64,000 nt of DNA, from assembly GCF_013177675.1 (NCBI RefSeq), contig NZ_CP042652.1, positions 2,852,001 to 2,916,000 on the forward strand. The letters run 5' to 3'. The DNA is from Arcobacter acticola. Lineage in GTDB: Bacteria; Campylobacterota; Campylobacteria; Campylobacterales; Arcobacteraceae. Of this stretch, positions 47,048-55,693 are shown in pieces (the stretch's first letter is position 1; the number at the start of each line of letters is the position of its first letter). The notes below the pieces were generated by a model, which was given only the letters and a program-made list of their open reading frames with translations, searched no databases and was not told where the DNA came from. The position numbers and the translations under genes were made by a program.

Positions 47048-48112
47048 GTGCATGTACAAAAATTAAAAAAAATTGAAAAAAAAGAGATTAGGGAAAGTAT
47101 AAAGAAGGACTATAACAACGATTGTATACTAACTATTTCTAATAAGTTAAAAGTTTATAGTTATACCGATATATATAAGAGCTATAATATTTATATTGCT
47201 ATTGATTCTATTCATATATCAACTTTTCTAAATCCTTATGATATAGAAAAAGACAAAATTAATAATTTTTATATAGAGAATAAAGAAACTAATATTATTT
47301 ATATAAAAAAATTTAACTTATACATAAATAATAGTGTAAATATCAATATATTATTTCACATACAAACAAGAACTTATACTTATGAGTTTAGTGGATTACA
47401 TCAATATAAATCATTGAATTCTACATTAATTTATATTTTAAGATTAGTTTATAAATCTGCACATAATGTAAAAAGAATTGATATTGCATTAGATGTATTT
47501 TCAGATAAATCACTATTTAATATTAATCCAATATTTAAGAATTTCCAACTCAAAAGTATAGAAAACACTTTATATATTAATGAAAAATATTCAAAAAATA
47601 AAAAGAAAGTAGAAGTTGTAATTTATCCTAAAATATTAAATTCTTCAAAAACATTACAAGTATATAGTGATATTACAAGAATAGAAGTACGTATGGAAAA
47701 TAGTTTTCTTAAAAATAAAAAGATAAATGATATTTTTCATGAAACATCATCTATAAAAAAATTACACAAGAATTTAATTGATATATTAAACAAATGTAAT
47801 ATCACCTATGCAAATGAATTAAGTAATTTTAATTCTTTAAAAATAGAAGAAAGTTTATTTAATTTTATTAGATTTCTTGAATCAGATGAAAATAAGATAG
47901 AATATTTAAATTATAAGAAGTTTATAGGAGAAGTTGAAAAACAAAATAATATATTATCAAAAATTTGTAATACCTATAATATAGAATCTATGGAAGAATT
48001 TAATAGTTATATAAAAGAAAATAAATTAACTATACATAAAATTTCCAAGGAATGTAAAATTCATAGAAATACTATTTTCAAAATTTTCAAAAAATTTGTT
48101 TTTGATAACTGA
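47048..48112 (+). CDS. Replication-initiation-like protein
   Basis: 354-residue protein starting at GTG with AAAAAGGA ahead. NVKRIDIALDVFSD near 140 and DITRIEVRMENSF near 215 match the paired acidic strands of plasmid and filamentous-phage Rep proteins (Rep_trans-like), which nick the origin through a tyrosine. The C-terminus (KISKECKIHRNTIFKIFKKF) looks like a helix-turn-helix. If correct, the island can or could replicate after excision, as a satellite or integrative element does. The family is inferred from short motifs only. Confidence 0.55.
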   Translation: MHVQKLKKIEKKEIRESIKKDYNNDCILTISNKLKVYSYTDIYKSYNIYIAIDSIHISTFLNPYDIEKDKINNFYIENKETNIIYIKKFNLYINNSVNINILFHIQTRTYTYEFSGLHQYKSLNSTLIYILRLVYKSAHNVKRIDIALDVFSDKSLFNINPIFKNFQLKSIENTLYINEKYSKNKKKVEVVIYPKILNSSKTLQVYSDITRIEVRMENSFLKNKKINDIFHETSSIKKLHKNLIDILNKCNITYANELSNFNSLKIEESLFNFIRFLESDENKIEYLNYKKFIGEVEKQNNILSKICNTYNIESMEEFNSYIKENKLTIHKISKECKIHRNTIFKIFKKFVFDN

Positions 48113-48278
48113 AAAATATTTTAAATAGCTTTAAAACCAAGCTCAAAATCACTTTAGAAGCCAAAACTATAGAATAAACATAACATTGCTTTCTAGGTGC
48201 TTGTATGGGCTTTAAAATACATATAAATAAGATATAAATATCAATACTTTTTTAAATTCTTTGTTGGTTTTTATTTTA

Positions 48279-48746
48279 CTACTTTTTTATAAAAATACCA
48301 AACAGATGTAAAAAATATTCTTTTATATCTATATCTTTTTTTGAGTCTTTTAATTTTGATTGATAGGTATAAATCTTATCAAGTAGTAAGTATTTTTCTA
48401 TGTGAGAAAGTGTAGTGATTTTTGGAAGTATTTCTATGATGATTTTATTATCAGTAGAAAGTTTTTTACTACACAATTGTAAAAACTTCTCAGGGAATTC
48501 TTCAAATAAATTTGTTGGTTTTTCTTTGTAATCTAATTCTACTAAAAATTGAAGTTCACTCTTTGTGAAAGTTGGAATAATAGTTTTTTTATATGCTCTT
48601 AATAAAAGATTCAAGTCTCTAGCTTTATCAAAATAATCATCTGATTTTTTTAAAAACTCATATAGTTCTGGTCTACTTTCACTCCAGTTATATAAAGTTT
48701 TACTAGCAATCCCAAACTTTTTTATAATCTCACTATTTTTTAGCAT
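48279..48746 (-). CDS. Putative HTH regulator divergent from the restriction enzyme
   Basis: 155-residue protein. The N-terminus (EIIKKFGIASKTLYNWSESR) is a helix-turn-helix of the MerR/transposase type; the rest is helical and unrecognised. The ATG at 48746 has AGAGG five bases ahead, better than an ATG at 48806. It is divergent from the type IIG gene with about 185 bp between, so it may control restriction expression. That role is inference. Confidence 0.55.
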   Translation of the reverse strand: MLKNSEIIKKFGIASKTLYNWSESRPELYEFLKKSDDYFDKARDLNLLLRAYKKTIIPTFTKSELQFLVELDYKEKPTNLFEEFPEKFLQLCSKKLSTDNKIIIEILPKITTLSHIEKYLLLDKIYTYQSKLKDSKKDIDIKEYFLHLFGIFIKK

Positions 48747-48931
48747 ATTGACCTCTTTTATTTCTATGAATAATAATAGATGGTCATATAGATATGAATA
48801 TTTCATAAAATTATTTATTTAAGCTAAATAAACATATAATTAATTTTTAACATTAATTATATGTCATTATGACAAACTTTAAAAATATAATTAATAATAC
48901 TTGCTTTAACGACAATCAGAATAGGAAGAAT

Positions 48932-51900
48932 ATGCAATTATTTACAATACATTTACTACAAAATCAAATTAAAAACCAAAATAAAGATTTATTAAAAAAT
49001 AGATGGGATAATTTTCAAAACTTTTTAAAAAAGACTTCAGAAATAAAAGAATGGAAAGAAGAAAAATATCAGGAAGGATTTTTAAAAGATATTTTCCAAG
49101 ATTGTCTTGGATATACACTTGATACTACAAATTCTAAAGAATTTAATCTTGAAAGAGAAAAGAAAAATATTAACAATAGTAAAAAAGCAGATGGAGCTAT
49201 ATTAGTAAATGGTAATGTTGTTGGAGTTATTGAATTAAAAGGACAAGATACAAAGAACTTTGAAACAAAAGGCAAAAATGTAATAGAACAAGCATTTGGT
49301 TATCTTACCTCTCATAGTAGAAAATTTGCACATTATGTAATAATTTCAAACTTTGATGAAATAAGATTTTACATAGATGATAAACTTAATTATCAATCTT
49401 ACTCACTTTTTAATCTTACCTATGAAGAGTTTGAAGAGTTTCATTATCTACTATGTTATGAAAATATTAAACAAAATATTCCTTTACAACTAAAAGAACA
49501 ACAAGCTACCCATCAAGATGATATTTCAAATAAGATTTATAAACAATATTCACAACTTAGAGTACAACTATTTAATAATTTAATTGAAAAAAATGAGAAT
49601 ATTGATAAAAATATTTTACTAGCTAAAACTCAAAAAATACTAGATAGAATGATATTTATATTTTTTGCAGAAGATAGAGGAATTATTCCATCTGATACAA
49701 TTGATAAAATTATAGAACAGTTTAAAAATGATTATAGGCATGAATCTCTTTATAGTCATTATAAAATATATTTTGATGCAATCAATAAAGGTAATGATAG
49801 ATTAAATATATCAGCTTATAACGGTGGTCTTTTTGCGAGTGATGAAATACTTGATAATCTTATAATAGATGATATTGTATTACAAGAAATTCCTTCTCAA
49901 CTAAGTAAATATAACTTTAATACAGAGATAGATGTAAATATCTTAGGACATATTTTTGAGAATTCTTTAAATGATATTGAAGAATTAAAAGCATCAATAA
50001 ATGATGAAAATTTTGATAAAACAAAAACAAAAAGAAAAAAAGATGGAGTATTTTATACACCTGAATATATCACAAAGTACATAGTAGAAAATACACTTGG
50101 AAAACTATGTGATGAAAAAAAAGAGTTATTAGGATTAATTGACATTAATATCGAAATACCAAAGAATCCTGCAAAATTAAATAAAACCGAATTAGCTATT
50201 GAGCAATCACTTAAAGATTATAGAGAATATCTTTTATCTTTAAAAATACTTGACCCTGCTTGTGGAAGTGGTGCATTTTTAAATCAAGCTTTAAACTATT
50301 TACTAAAAGAACATGATTTTATAGATGAAAGTGAAAAAGTATTATTAGGTGGTGGTGGATTGTTTGGTGAAGAAAAATTTGCTAAAACAGACGTAAAAAA
50401 AGAAGTATTAGAACATAATCTTTATGGTGTAGATATAAATGAAGAAGCAGTTGAAATAGCAAAACTTTCACTTTGGCTAAGAACAGTAGAAGTTGGTCGT
50501 CCACTTACAAGGTTAGCTGATAAACTAAAAGTTGGAAATTCTCTTATAGATGATAAAAGTGTAGTAAATAATGCCTTTGAATGGGAAAAAGAATTTCCAG
50601 AGGTGTTTGTACAAGGTGGTTTTGATGTAGTTATTGGGAATCCTCCATATGTTGATAATAGAGGATTTGATAAAAATATTTTAAAATATTATTTTGAAAT
50701 ATATATTAATTCTTTTGGTAAATCAGGAACAGATAATTTTAAAACTACTAAATTCAATTTAATTGCACCATTCATTGAATTAACTTATAAATTGTTATCA
50801 AACAAAGGATTAACAAGTTTTATTATTCATAAAAATATTTTTAAAACTAATTCGTATAGTAACATCCGAAAATTTATATTAAATAATTATAATATTAAAT
50901 CTTTAACAGATTGGGGTTCTGGACAGTTTCATGATGTAGTAGCAGAAACAGCAACATTTATATTCGAAAAAAATAAGACTAAACAAAATGAAATAAAAAT
51001 AGAATTTTATAAATTATGTAATAAAATAAATGAAAGTAAGGAATTGCAAGATATTTATTTAAAAAATTACGACTATATTTTCAGCATATATACAATAGAA
51101 AGTGATAGAAGTATTTTAATTAAAGCAAAAAACAATTCATTATCTCTTGAGAATATAGTAAATATCAATAATGGAATTGTAACAGGAAATGACAAGAAAT
51201 ATATTTTTGGAAAAAAAATAAGTGATATATTAAAACCTATAATTAGAGGTAAAGACATATCAAAATATTGTTATATCAACCCGATTGAATATATTGAATA
51301 TAATAAAGAGAATTTATTAAGAGCAAGAGATGAAACTATTTTCTTGGCAAATGAGAAATTAATTATGCAAATGATAAATACACAATTTATTATTACATTT
51401 GATAATAATCAAATTTATAATTTAGGTACAACATATGCTTTAACTTTAAAAAATTTAGATTTCAACATTAAATTTATTTTATCTGTACTATCTTCTAAAT
51501 TTCTAAATTGGTATTATAAAAAACAATTTACCAATGAATCAGAACTTACAAATGCAATATCAACAAAAAACTTATTTGAAATACCAATAAGAGAAATTAC
51601 TTTAGAACAACAAGAACCATTTATTCAAAAAGCTGATTTAATGCTTGAATTAAATAAAAAATTACAAGAAACAAAACAAAATTTTTTAAAAGAGTTAGAA
51701 CTTGAAAAAGTATCTAAAAAACTTCAATCATTTGAAACACTAGAATTCGATGAGTTTGTAAAAGAGTTTACAAAAGCTAAAAAAATAAAACTTACAAAAC
51801 TAGAAGAAAGAAAATTCAAAGAGGAATGGCAAGAATTATTTGAACACGATAAACAAAAAGCTTTAGAACTTCAAACACAAATCAATCAAACAGATAAAGA

Positions 51901-51970
51901 GATAGATACTATGGTTTATGAGTTATATGGATTAAGTGAGGATGAGATTAAGATTGTTGAGGGTGTTTAA
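48932..51970 (+). CDS. Type IIG (Eco57I-like) restriction-modification enzyme
   Basis: Single-chain enzyme that both methylates adenine and cleaves DNA. An N-terminal nuclease has the PD-ExK pattern (ADGAILVNGNVVGVIELKG). The central N6-adenine methyltransferase has motif I DPACGSGAF near 441 and catalytic NPPY near 570. The C-terminal TaqI-like target-recognition region and coiled coil (QKADLMLELNKKLQETKQN) follow. I prefer ATG 48932, which has AGGAAG ahead, over ATG 48869, which lacks a site. It is 1,012 residues and intact. A membrane-protein gene begins at the base after its stop. Confidence 0.9.
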   Translation: MQLFTIHLLQNQIKNQNKDLLKNRWDNFQNFLKKTSEIKEWKEEKYQEGFLKDIFQDCLGYTLDTTNSKEFNLEREKKNINNSKKADGAILVNGNVVGVIELKGQDTKNFETKGKNVIEQAFGYLTSHSRKFAHYVIISNFDEIRFYIDDKLNYQSYSLFNLTYEEFEEFHYLLCYENIKQNIPLQLKEQQATHQDDISNKIYKQYSQLRVQLFNNLIEKNENIDKNILLAKTQKILDRMIFIFFAEDRGIIPSDTIDKIIEQFKNDYRHESLYSHYKIYFDAINKGNDRLNISAYNGGLFASDEILDNLIIDDIVLQEIPSQLSKYNFNTEIDVNILGHIFENSLNDIEELKASINDENFDKTKTKRKKDGVFYTPEYITKYIVENTLGKLCDEKKELLGLIDINIEIPKNPAKLNKTELAIEQSLKDYREYLLSLKILDPACGSGAFLNQALNYLLKEHDFIDESEKVLLGGGGLFGEEKFAKTDVKKEVLEHNLYGVDINEEAVEIAKLSLWLRTVEVGRPLTRLADKLKVGNSLIDDKSVVNNAFEWEKEFPEVFVQGGFDVVIGNPPYVDNRGFDKNILKYYFEIYINSFGKSGTDNFKTTKFNLIAPFIELTYKLLSNKGLTSFIIHKNIFKTNSYSNIRKFILNNYNIKSLTDWGSGQFHDVVAETATFIFEKNKTKQNEIKIEFYKLCNKINESKELQDIYLKNYDYIFSIYTIESDRSILIKAKNNSLSLENIVNINNGIVTGNDKKYIFGKKISDILKPIIRGKDISKYCYINPIEYIEYNKENLLRARDETIFLANEKLIMQMINTQFIITFDNNQIYNLGTTYALTLKNLDFNIKFILSVLSSKFLNWYYKKQFTNESELTNAISTKNLFEIPIREITLEQQEPFIQKADLMLELNKKLQETKQNFLKELELEKVSKKLQSFETLEFDEFVKEFTKAKKIKLTKLEERKFKEEWQELFEHDKQKALELQTQINQTDKEIDTMVYELYGLSEDEIKIVEGV

Positions 51971-52219
51971 ATGCAGAGTTATTTCATAAATCTAGCACTA
52001 ATAACTGATGGTATTGGTGCTTTTCTTATCTTTTTGAGTTTTAAAAAGAGTTCTAATAAATTACATATTATTAATTCTTTTATGAACACAGAAGAAACCA
52101 TAGACACTTTTGTCAAAGAAAAACTATATGCAAAGTATGGGGGATTATTAATCTTAATAGGTTTCTTAGAACAACTATCTATTATAAATATTTTCAAAGT
52201 TTACTCTTTTCAACATATT
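51971..52219 (+). pseudogene. Membrane protein gene, left copy interrupted by IS1634-type element
   Basis: The ATG follows the stop of the restriction gene directly, so it was its operon partner. Two membrane helices are encoded (INLALITDGIGAFLIFLSF and GGLLILIGFLEQLSIINIF). At 52219 the sequence runs into the insertion element and the frame ends at 52252 with element-derived residues. All but its first six bases are repeated exactly at 53978-54220, where the gene continues. The original product was 152 residues. Confidence 0.8.
51977..52219 (+). repeat. 243-bp target duplication, left copy
   Basis: Identical base for base to 53978-54220, and ends exactly where the terminal inverted repeat of the IS1634-type element begins. 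It starts AGTTATTTC and ends CAACATATT. The length is far beyond the usual target duplication but known for the IS1634 group. Confidence 0.9.
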
Positions 52220-53977
52220 CCTGACTTTCTCATATGGACACACACTTTTTAACTATTTTTAATTGCATTATAAACTTGTTGTTGAATTTCATCAAATTTC
52301 AAGTAGACTAATTTTCCATTTGTTCTAAGTGCAAACATATGTTTAATTATATCTCTTAAAAGTTTTTGTGAGAATTTAAATTTAATATTATTTTCTTTAA
52401 GTTTTGAATCAAACTCTTTATAAATTGAGTATGATACAAATGAAATAAGAATATGAGCCTTTATTCTGGTTTCTAGCCTATGGTATATGGGTCTGATTTT
52501 AAGATCAGTTTTTGATATTCTAAATGCTTGTTCTACTGCATATTGATTATTATAGTGTTCTATAATTTCACTTGGTGTTAGTGTAAAATCATTTGTAATA
52601 AAACCTTTTATACCATCTAATTTTGAATCATTATCAACTTTTTGATTATTGATATTAAAAGTGATATCACATTTATGATCATCGATGTTAAGATATTTAG
52701 CATAGTATGATAGTTTTAAATCTTTTTTTGTGATAGATTTTGAGAATTCAATTTTTTTCTTTAATCTTTCAAGTGCTTTATCTCTATTATGTTTATCTTT
52801 CTTAGCTCTTGCCGTTGAATATGAAAGAACTAACCTTTGATTGATATTTATGGATTGTTTATTGTCATTCTCATCAGTATATGGTATATCTTTATTAAAT
52901 TTAAGTGTATGAGTTACTCCATCATTTAAAAATATCAAGTTTGATATTTGCTCTTTTAAATCATTTGATATATTTTTTATTTTGGCTGCAAGGATATATT
53001 TATATCCATTATTTTCAAGATATACTAGATTATTATTGTTTAGCATTCCTCTATCAGCTACAACTACAGGTTTATTTTTTAATTGAAATTTATTTTGAAA
53101 CTTTTTAAGTACATCAACTAAAGTATGTCCCTCATATTTATTACCCTCATAAACCTCAAAGCTTAATGGATATCCTTGTAGTGTTGTAAACAATCCCAGT
53201 TGTATCTGAGGACGTGCTAATTTACCCTCTTTACTAAATCCAATACGTCTAAGATCGTCTTCACTCTCAGATTCAAAGTACAGGGTTGTAACATCATAAA
53301 ATGTAAATGCAATAGTTTGGTTCATTTTTGCATAAGTATGATCAAATACACATTTTTCAATTTGTAGTTTTAAATTCTCTTCATAAAGTGTATCTAAAAA
53401 TCTATAGATAGCATTTTTATCTACACTCTCTTTTTTAAAATATTCAAGATAATCAATCAAATATAATTTACTACCAGGATACAGTAATCTTGATACAACA
53501 AGATTTTTAAACATCTGAAGTCTTTTACAATCCAAATCTACACTAGAACATCCCAATCGTTCAAATAATTTTCCATAGATTAATTCATCACCTATTGGTA
53601 TTAAATCATTATTTCCAAGTTCTATGAATATTAACTCTTCATTTTTATTTTCATCAAATAAAGTAGGATACATTTGTTGACGCAGTTCTTCTAAACGTTT
53701 ATTTGCAACATCTAAATAAATTTGTAAATCTAAATCATTTTTTACACAAGCAATAGTTTCTATAACCTTATATTTCCTATGAACTCTATCGATAATCTGA
53801 ATACTGATTGTTCCACTACTATTTTTCTTCTGTCTAATATGTAAACTCATACTAAAATTGTAGCAGGTTTTAGACTATAGGACACACACTTTTATGAATT
53901 TTATAGTCTATAAAGCCCTTTAATAAGGGATATCACTTTTAGAAAAATTGATTTTTGATAAAAATGAGAAAGTCAGG
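52220..53977 (-). mobile_element. IS1634-type insertion element (1,758 bp)
   Basis: Perfect 14-bp terminal inverted repeats CCTGACTTTCTCAT (52220-52233) and ATGAGAAAGTCAGG (53964-53977). It contains one transposase on the minus strand and is bounded on both sides by a 243-bp direct repeat. A 14-bp direct repeat GGACACACACTTTT lies inside each end (52236-52249, 53880-53893). Intact and possibly active. Confidence 0.92.
52249..53850 (-). CDS. IS1634-family transposase
   Basis: 533-residue DDE transposase of the IS4 superfamily. The first Asp is in FYDVTTLYFESESEDDL, the second in VVADRGMLNNNNL, and the Glu in YAVEQAFRISKTDLKIRP (YREK-like). RPQIQLGLFTTLQGYPLSFEVYEGN (split by a loop) is typical of the IS1634/IS1549 group. 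The ATG at 53850 lies 127 bp inside the right end. The stop is 29 bp from the left end. Confidence 0.93.
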   Translation of the reverse strand: MSLHIRQKKNSSGTISIQIIDRVHRKYKVIETIACVKNDLDLQIYLDVANKRLEELRQQMYPTLFDENKNEELIFIELGNNDLIPIGDELIYGKLFERLGCSSVDLDCKRLQMFKNLVVSRLLYPGSKLYLIDYLEYFKKESVDKNAIYRFLDTLYEENLKLQIEKCVFDHTYAKMNQTIAFTFYDVTTLYFESESEDDLRRIGFSKEGKLARPQIQLGLFTTLQGYPLSFEVYEGNKYEGHTLVDVLKKFQNKFQLKNKPVVVADRGMLNNNNLVYLENNGYKYILAAKIKNISNDLKEQISNLIFLNDGVTHTLKFNKDIPYTDENDNKQSININQRLVLSYSTARAKKDKHNRDKALERLKKKIEFSKSITKKDLKLSYYAKYLNIDDHKCDITFNINNQKVDNDSKLDGIKGFITNDFTLTPSEIIEHYNNQYAVEQAFRISKTDLKIRPIYHRLETRIKAHILISFVSYSIYKEFDSKLKENNIKFKFSQKLLRDIIKHMFALRTNGKLVYLKFDEIQQQVYNAIKNS

Positions 53978-54430
53978 AGTTATTTCATAAATCTAGCACT
54001 AATAACTGATGGTATTGGTGCTTTTCTTATCTTTTTGAGTTTTAAAAAGAGTTCTAATAAATTACATATTATTAATTCTTTTATGAACACAGAAGAAACC
54101 ATAGACACTTTTGTCAAAGAAAAACTATATGCAAAGTATGGGGGATTATTAATCTTAATAGGTTTCTTAGAACAACTATCTATTATAAATATTTTCAAAG
54201 TTTACTCTTTTCAACATATTGAACTAATTTCATTGATTTTATTTGTAGTTTTTACTTTTGTATTGATACTTTCTGTTATGTATCGATTAATCAATGAAAA
54301 GAAAATATTGAAAGATGAAATTAAAAAATTTTATAAACCAAATAAATCAATTCAAAATGATGATATGATAAAAAAAGACAATCAAATAGAAAAGAACAAA
54401 AAACAAGAAGAATTAATGAAACTTTTTTAA
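53948..54430 (+). CDS. Membrane protein partner of the restriction gene, rebuilt right copy
   Basis: The duplicated segment restores everything but the first two codons of the interrupted gene, and the frame continues into the original downstream sequence. The new N-terminus would come from the element's end, starting at TTG 53948 (IFDKNEKVR before SYFINLAL). Three membrane helices and a lysine-rich cytoplasmic tail (KKDNQIEKNKKQEELMK) are predicted. I do not recognise the family. Expression now depends on promoter activity from the element or beyond it. Confidence 0.65.
   Translation: MIFDKNEKVRSYFINLALITDGIGAFLIFLSFKKSSNKLHIINSFMNTEETIDTFVKEKLYAKYGGLLILIGFLEQLSIINIFKVYSFQHIELISLILFVVFTFVLILSVMYRLINEKKILKDEIKKFYKPNKSIQNDDMIKKDNQIEKNKKQEELMKLF
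53978..54220 (+). repeat. 243-bp target duplication, right copy
   Basis: Exact second copy of 51977-52219. It begins immediately after the right terminal inverted repeat of the IS1634-type element and passes into unique sequence at 54221 (GAACTAATTTC). Confidence 0.9.
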
Positions 54431-54444
54431 TAACTCTAAATGAA

Positions 54445-54536
54445 CATCTAAACATATAATATTTATAAGTTTAGATGGTTAGATAAAGTTATATTTTATA
54501 TAACTCTAGTTATAATTTATAAGATTAAACTTATAA
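54445..54536. promoter_or_regulatory. Cluster of inverted repeats upstream of the resolvase (candidate res/operator site)
   Basis: CATCTAAAC/GTTTAGATG (54445-54453, 54469-54477) and TTATAAGTTTA/TAAACTTATAA (54463-54473, 54526-54536) are perfect inverted repeats sharing the GTTTA block. ATAAC-GTTAT symmetry and a TATAAT-like box near 54511 lie between. Resolvases usually bind paired sites beside their own gene. Confidence 0.4.
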
Positions 54537-54545
54537 AGGTTGAAA

Positions 54546-55172
54546 ATGAGTAAATATTTAGCATATATTAGAGTATCAACTGACAAACAATCATTAGAAA
54601 ATCAAAAACATAAAATTCTTGAATATGCTTATGAAAATAAAATCAAAATTGATGATTTTATTCAAATTGAAATTAGTAGTAGAAAAAATCAGAAAGATAG
54701 ATTATTAGATGATGTATTTCTTAGACTAAAAGATAATGATACTTTAATAGTAACAGAATTATCTAGACTAGGAAGAAATATGCTAGAAATTTTAAATTTA
54801 ATTGAAAGATTTAATAAATCAAATATTAAATTAATTTTTGTAAATCAACCTGAACTATCAACTGCAAATAATGCTCTCTCAAAATTACTACTTTCTATTT
54901 ATGGATATTTTGCAGAAACAGAAAGAGAAATCATAAGTGAGAGAACAAAGCAAGGTTTAGCAGTTGCAAAAGCTAAAGGTAAAAAACTAGGTAGACAAAA
55001 AGGGCAACAAGTTACAAGTAAATATGACGAATTTAAAGATAAAATAGAAGAACTATATATATTAGGTTTATCTGTACAAAGAATCGTTGATTACATTGGA
55101 ATAGGAACTCAAGCTTCATTAAGTACCTATATAAAAACAAGAAATATTTTAAGAAAGGATAAAAATGTATAA
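54546..55172 (+). CDS. Serine recombinase (resolvase/invertase family)
   Basis: 208-residue small serine recombinase. The catalytic domain has AYIRVSTDKQSLENQK with the nucleophile Ser, SSRKNQKDR, and ELSRLGRNMLEI with the arginines; the E-helix TEREIISERTKQGL and C-terminal helix-turn-helix (LSVQRIVDYIGIGTQASLSTY) follow. The ATG at 54546 has AAAGG six bases ahead, better than TTG 54540. It overlaps the next small gene by eight bases. Intact and probably active, unlike the degenerate homologue at 43652-46898. Confidence 0.92.
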   Translation: MSKYLAYIRVSTDKQSLENQKHKILEYAYENKIKIDDFIQIEISSRKNQKDRLLDDVFLRLKDNDTLIVTELSRLGRNMLEILNLIERFNKSNIKLIFVNQPELSTANNALSKLLLSIYGYFAETEREIISERTKQGLAVAKAKGKKLGRQKGQQVTSKYDEFKDKIEELYILGLSVQRIVDYIGIGTQASLSTYIKTRNILRKDKNV

Positions 55173-55401
55173 ACATGATTATGATAAAAAACTTTTTAGA
55201 CTTATTGATATTTTAGGTAAACTTTATAGAGAAGAAAATCTCTCTATTGATGAATATGCCCAAGAATACAATGTTTCTACAAAAACGATTCAAAGAGATT
55301 TTAATGAAAAACTTACATCCTTCCCCATTTATCAAGATGGAAAAATTTGGAAAATGAATAATGAAGAATTTACTAAATTATATTTTGATAAAAATCGTTG
55401 A
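55165..55401 (+). CDS. HTH-only fragment of a WYL-type regulator
   Basis: 78 residues closely related to the first 67 residues of the full WYL regulator at 55694 (YKHDYDK, VSTKTIQRDFNEKL, FPIYQD, WKM). It ends at NEEFTKLYFDKNR without the WYL ligand domain. AAAGGA precedes the ATG, which lies in the resolvase's last codons. It is either a truncated duplicate or a stand-alone DNA-binding protein that could compete with the full-length regulator. Confidence 0.6.
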   Translation: MYKHDYDKKLFRLIDILGKLYREENLSIDEYAQEYNVSTKTIQRDFNEKLTSFPIYQDGKIWKMNNEEFTKLYFDKNR

Positions 55402-55451
55402 ACCCACTAAATATTTTAAACTGGAGCTTCTTACGTAGTCTATACAATTTT

Positions 55452-55661
55452 CTATATATTATCAACTCTTTTAATTAACTCAAATTCATCTGTTCCTTCT
55501 AATATTAAGTCATTACAACATTTAAGAGAAAACTCATTTATAAATTTAGCTTTAAAATTATCTATATTATTTTCATTTAAATTATCTAAATCTAAACACC
55601 ATCCATAATCTTCATATATTTCTTCATTAATATTTATAAATTTTTCTATTCTTTCTATCAT
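55452..55661 (-). CDS. Small acidic hypothetical protein
   Basis: 69-residue acidic protein (many Asp, Glu, Asn), no membrane segment, no recognised domain. The ATG has AGAGGA at good spacing. It is the last gene of a minus-strand run that starts near the Fic gene, just after the WYL regulator. Size and charge would fit an antitoxin, inhibitor or immunity protein, but no evidence shows this. Confidence 0.5.
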   Translation of the reverse strand: MIERIEKFININEEIYEDYGWCLDLDNLNENNIDNFKAKFINEFSLKCCNDLILEGTDEFELIKRVDNI

Positions 55662-55693
55662 TAATTTCCTCTTTTAACTAAACAGGTTTATAT

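Noticed and set aside
48869-48931. Upstream ATG as start of the type IIG gene
   Set aside because: No ribosome binding site precedes it, while the ATG at 48932 has AGGAAG at good distance. The longer form cannot be excluded.
52236-53893. GGACACACACTTTT repeats as ends of the IS1634-type element
   Set aside because: These copies are in direct orientation and lie inside the perfect 14-bp inverted repeats, which meet the 243-bp duplication exactly.
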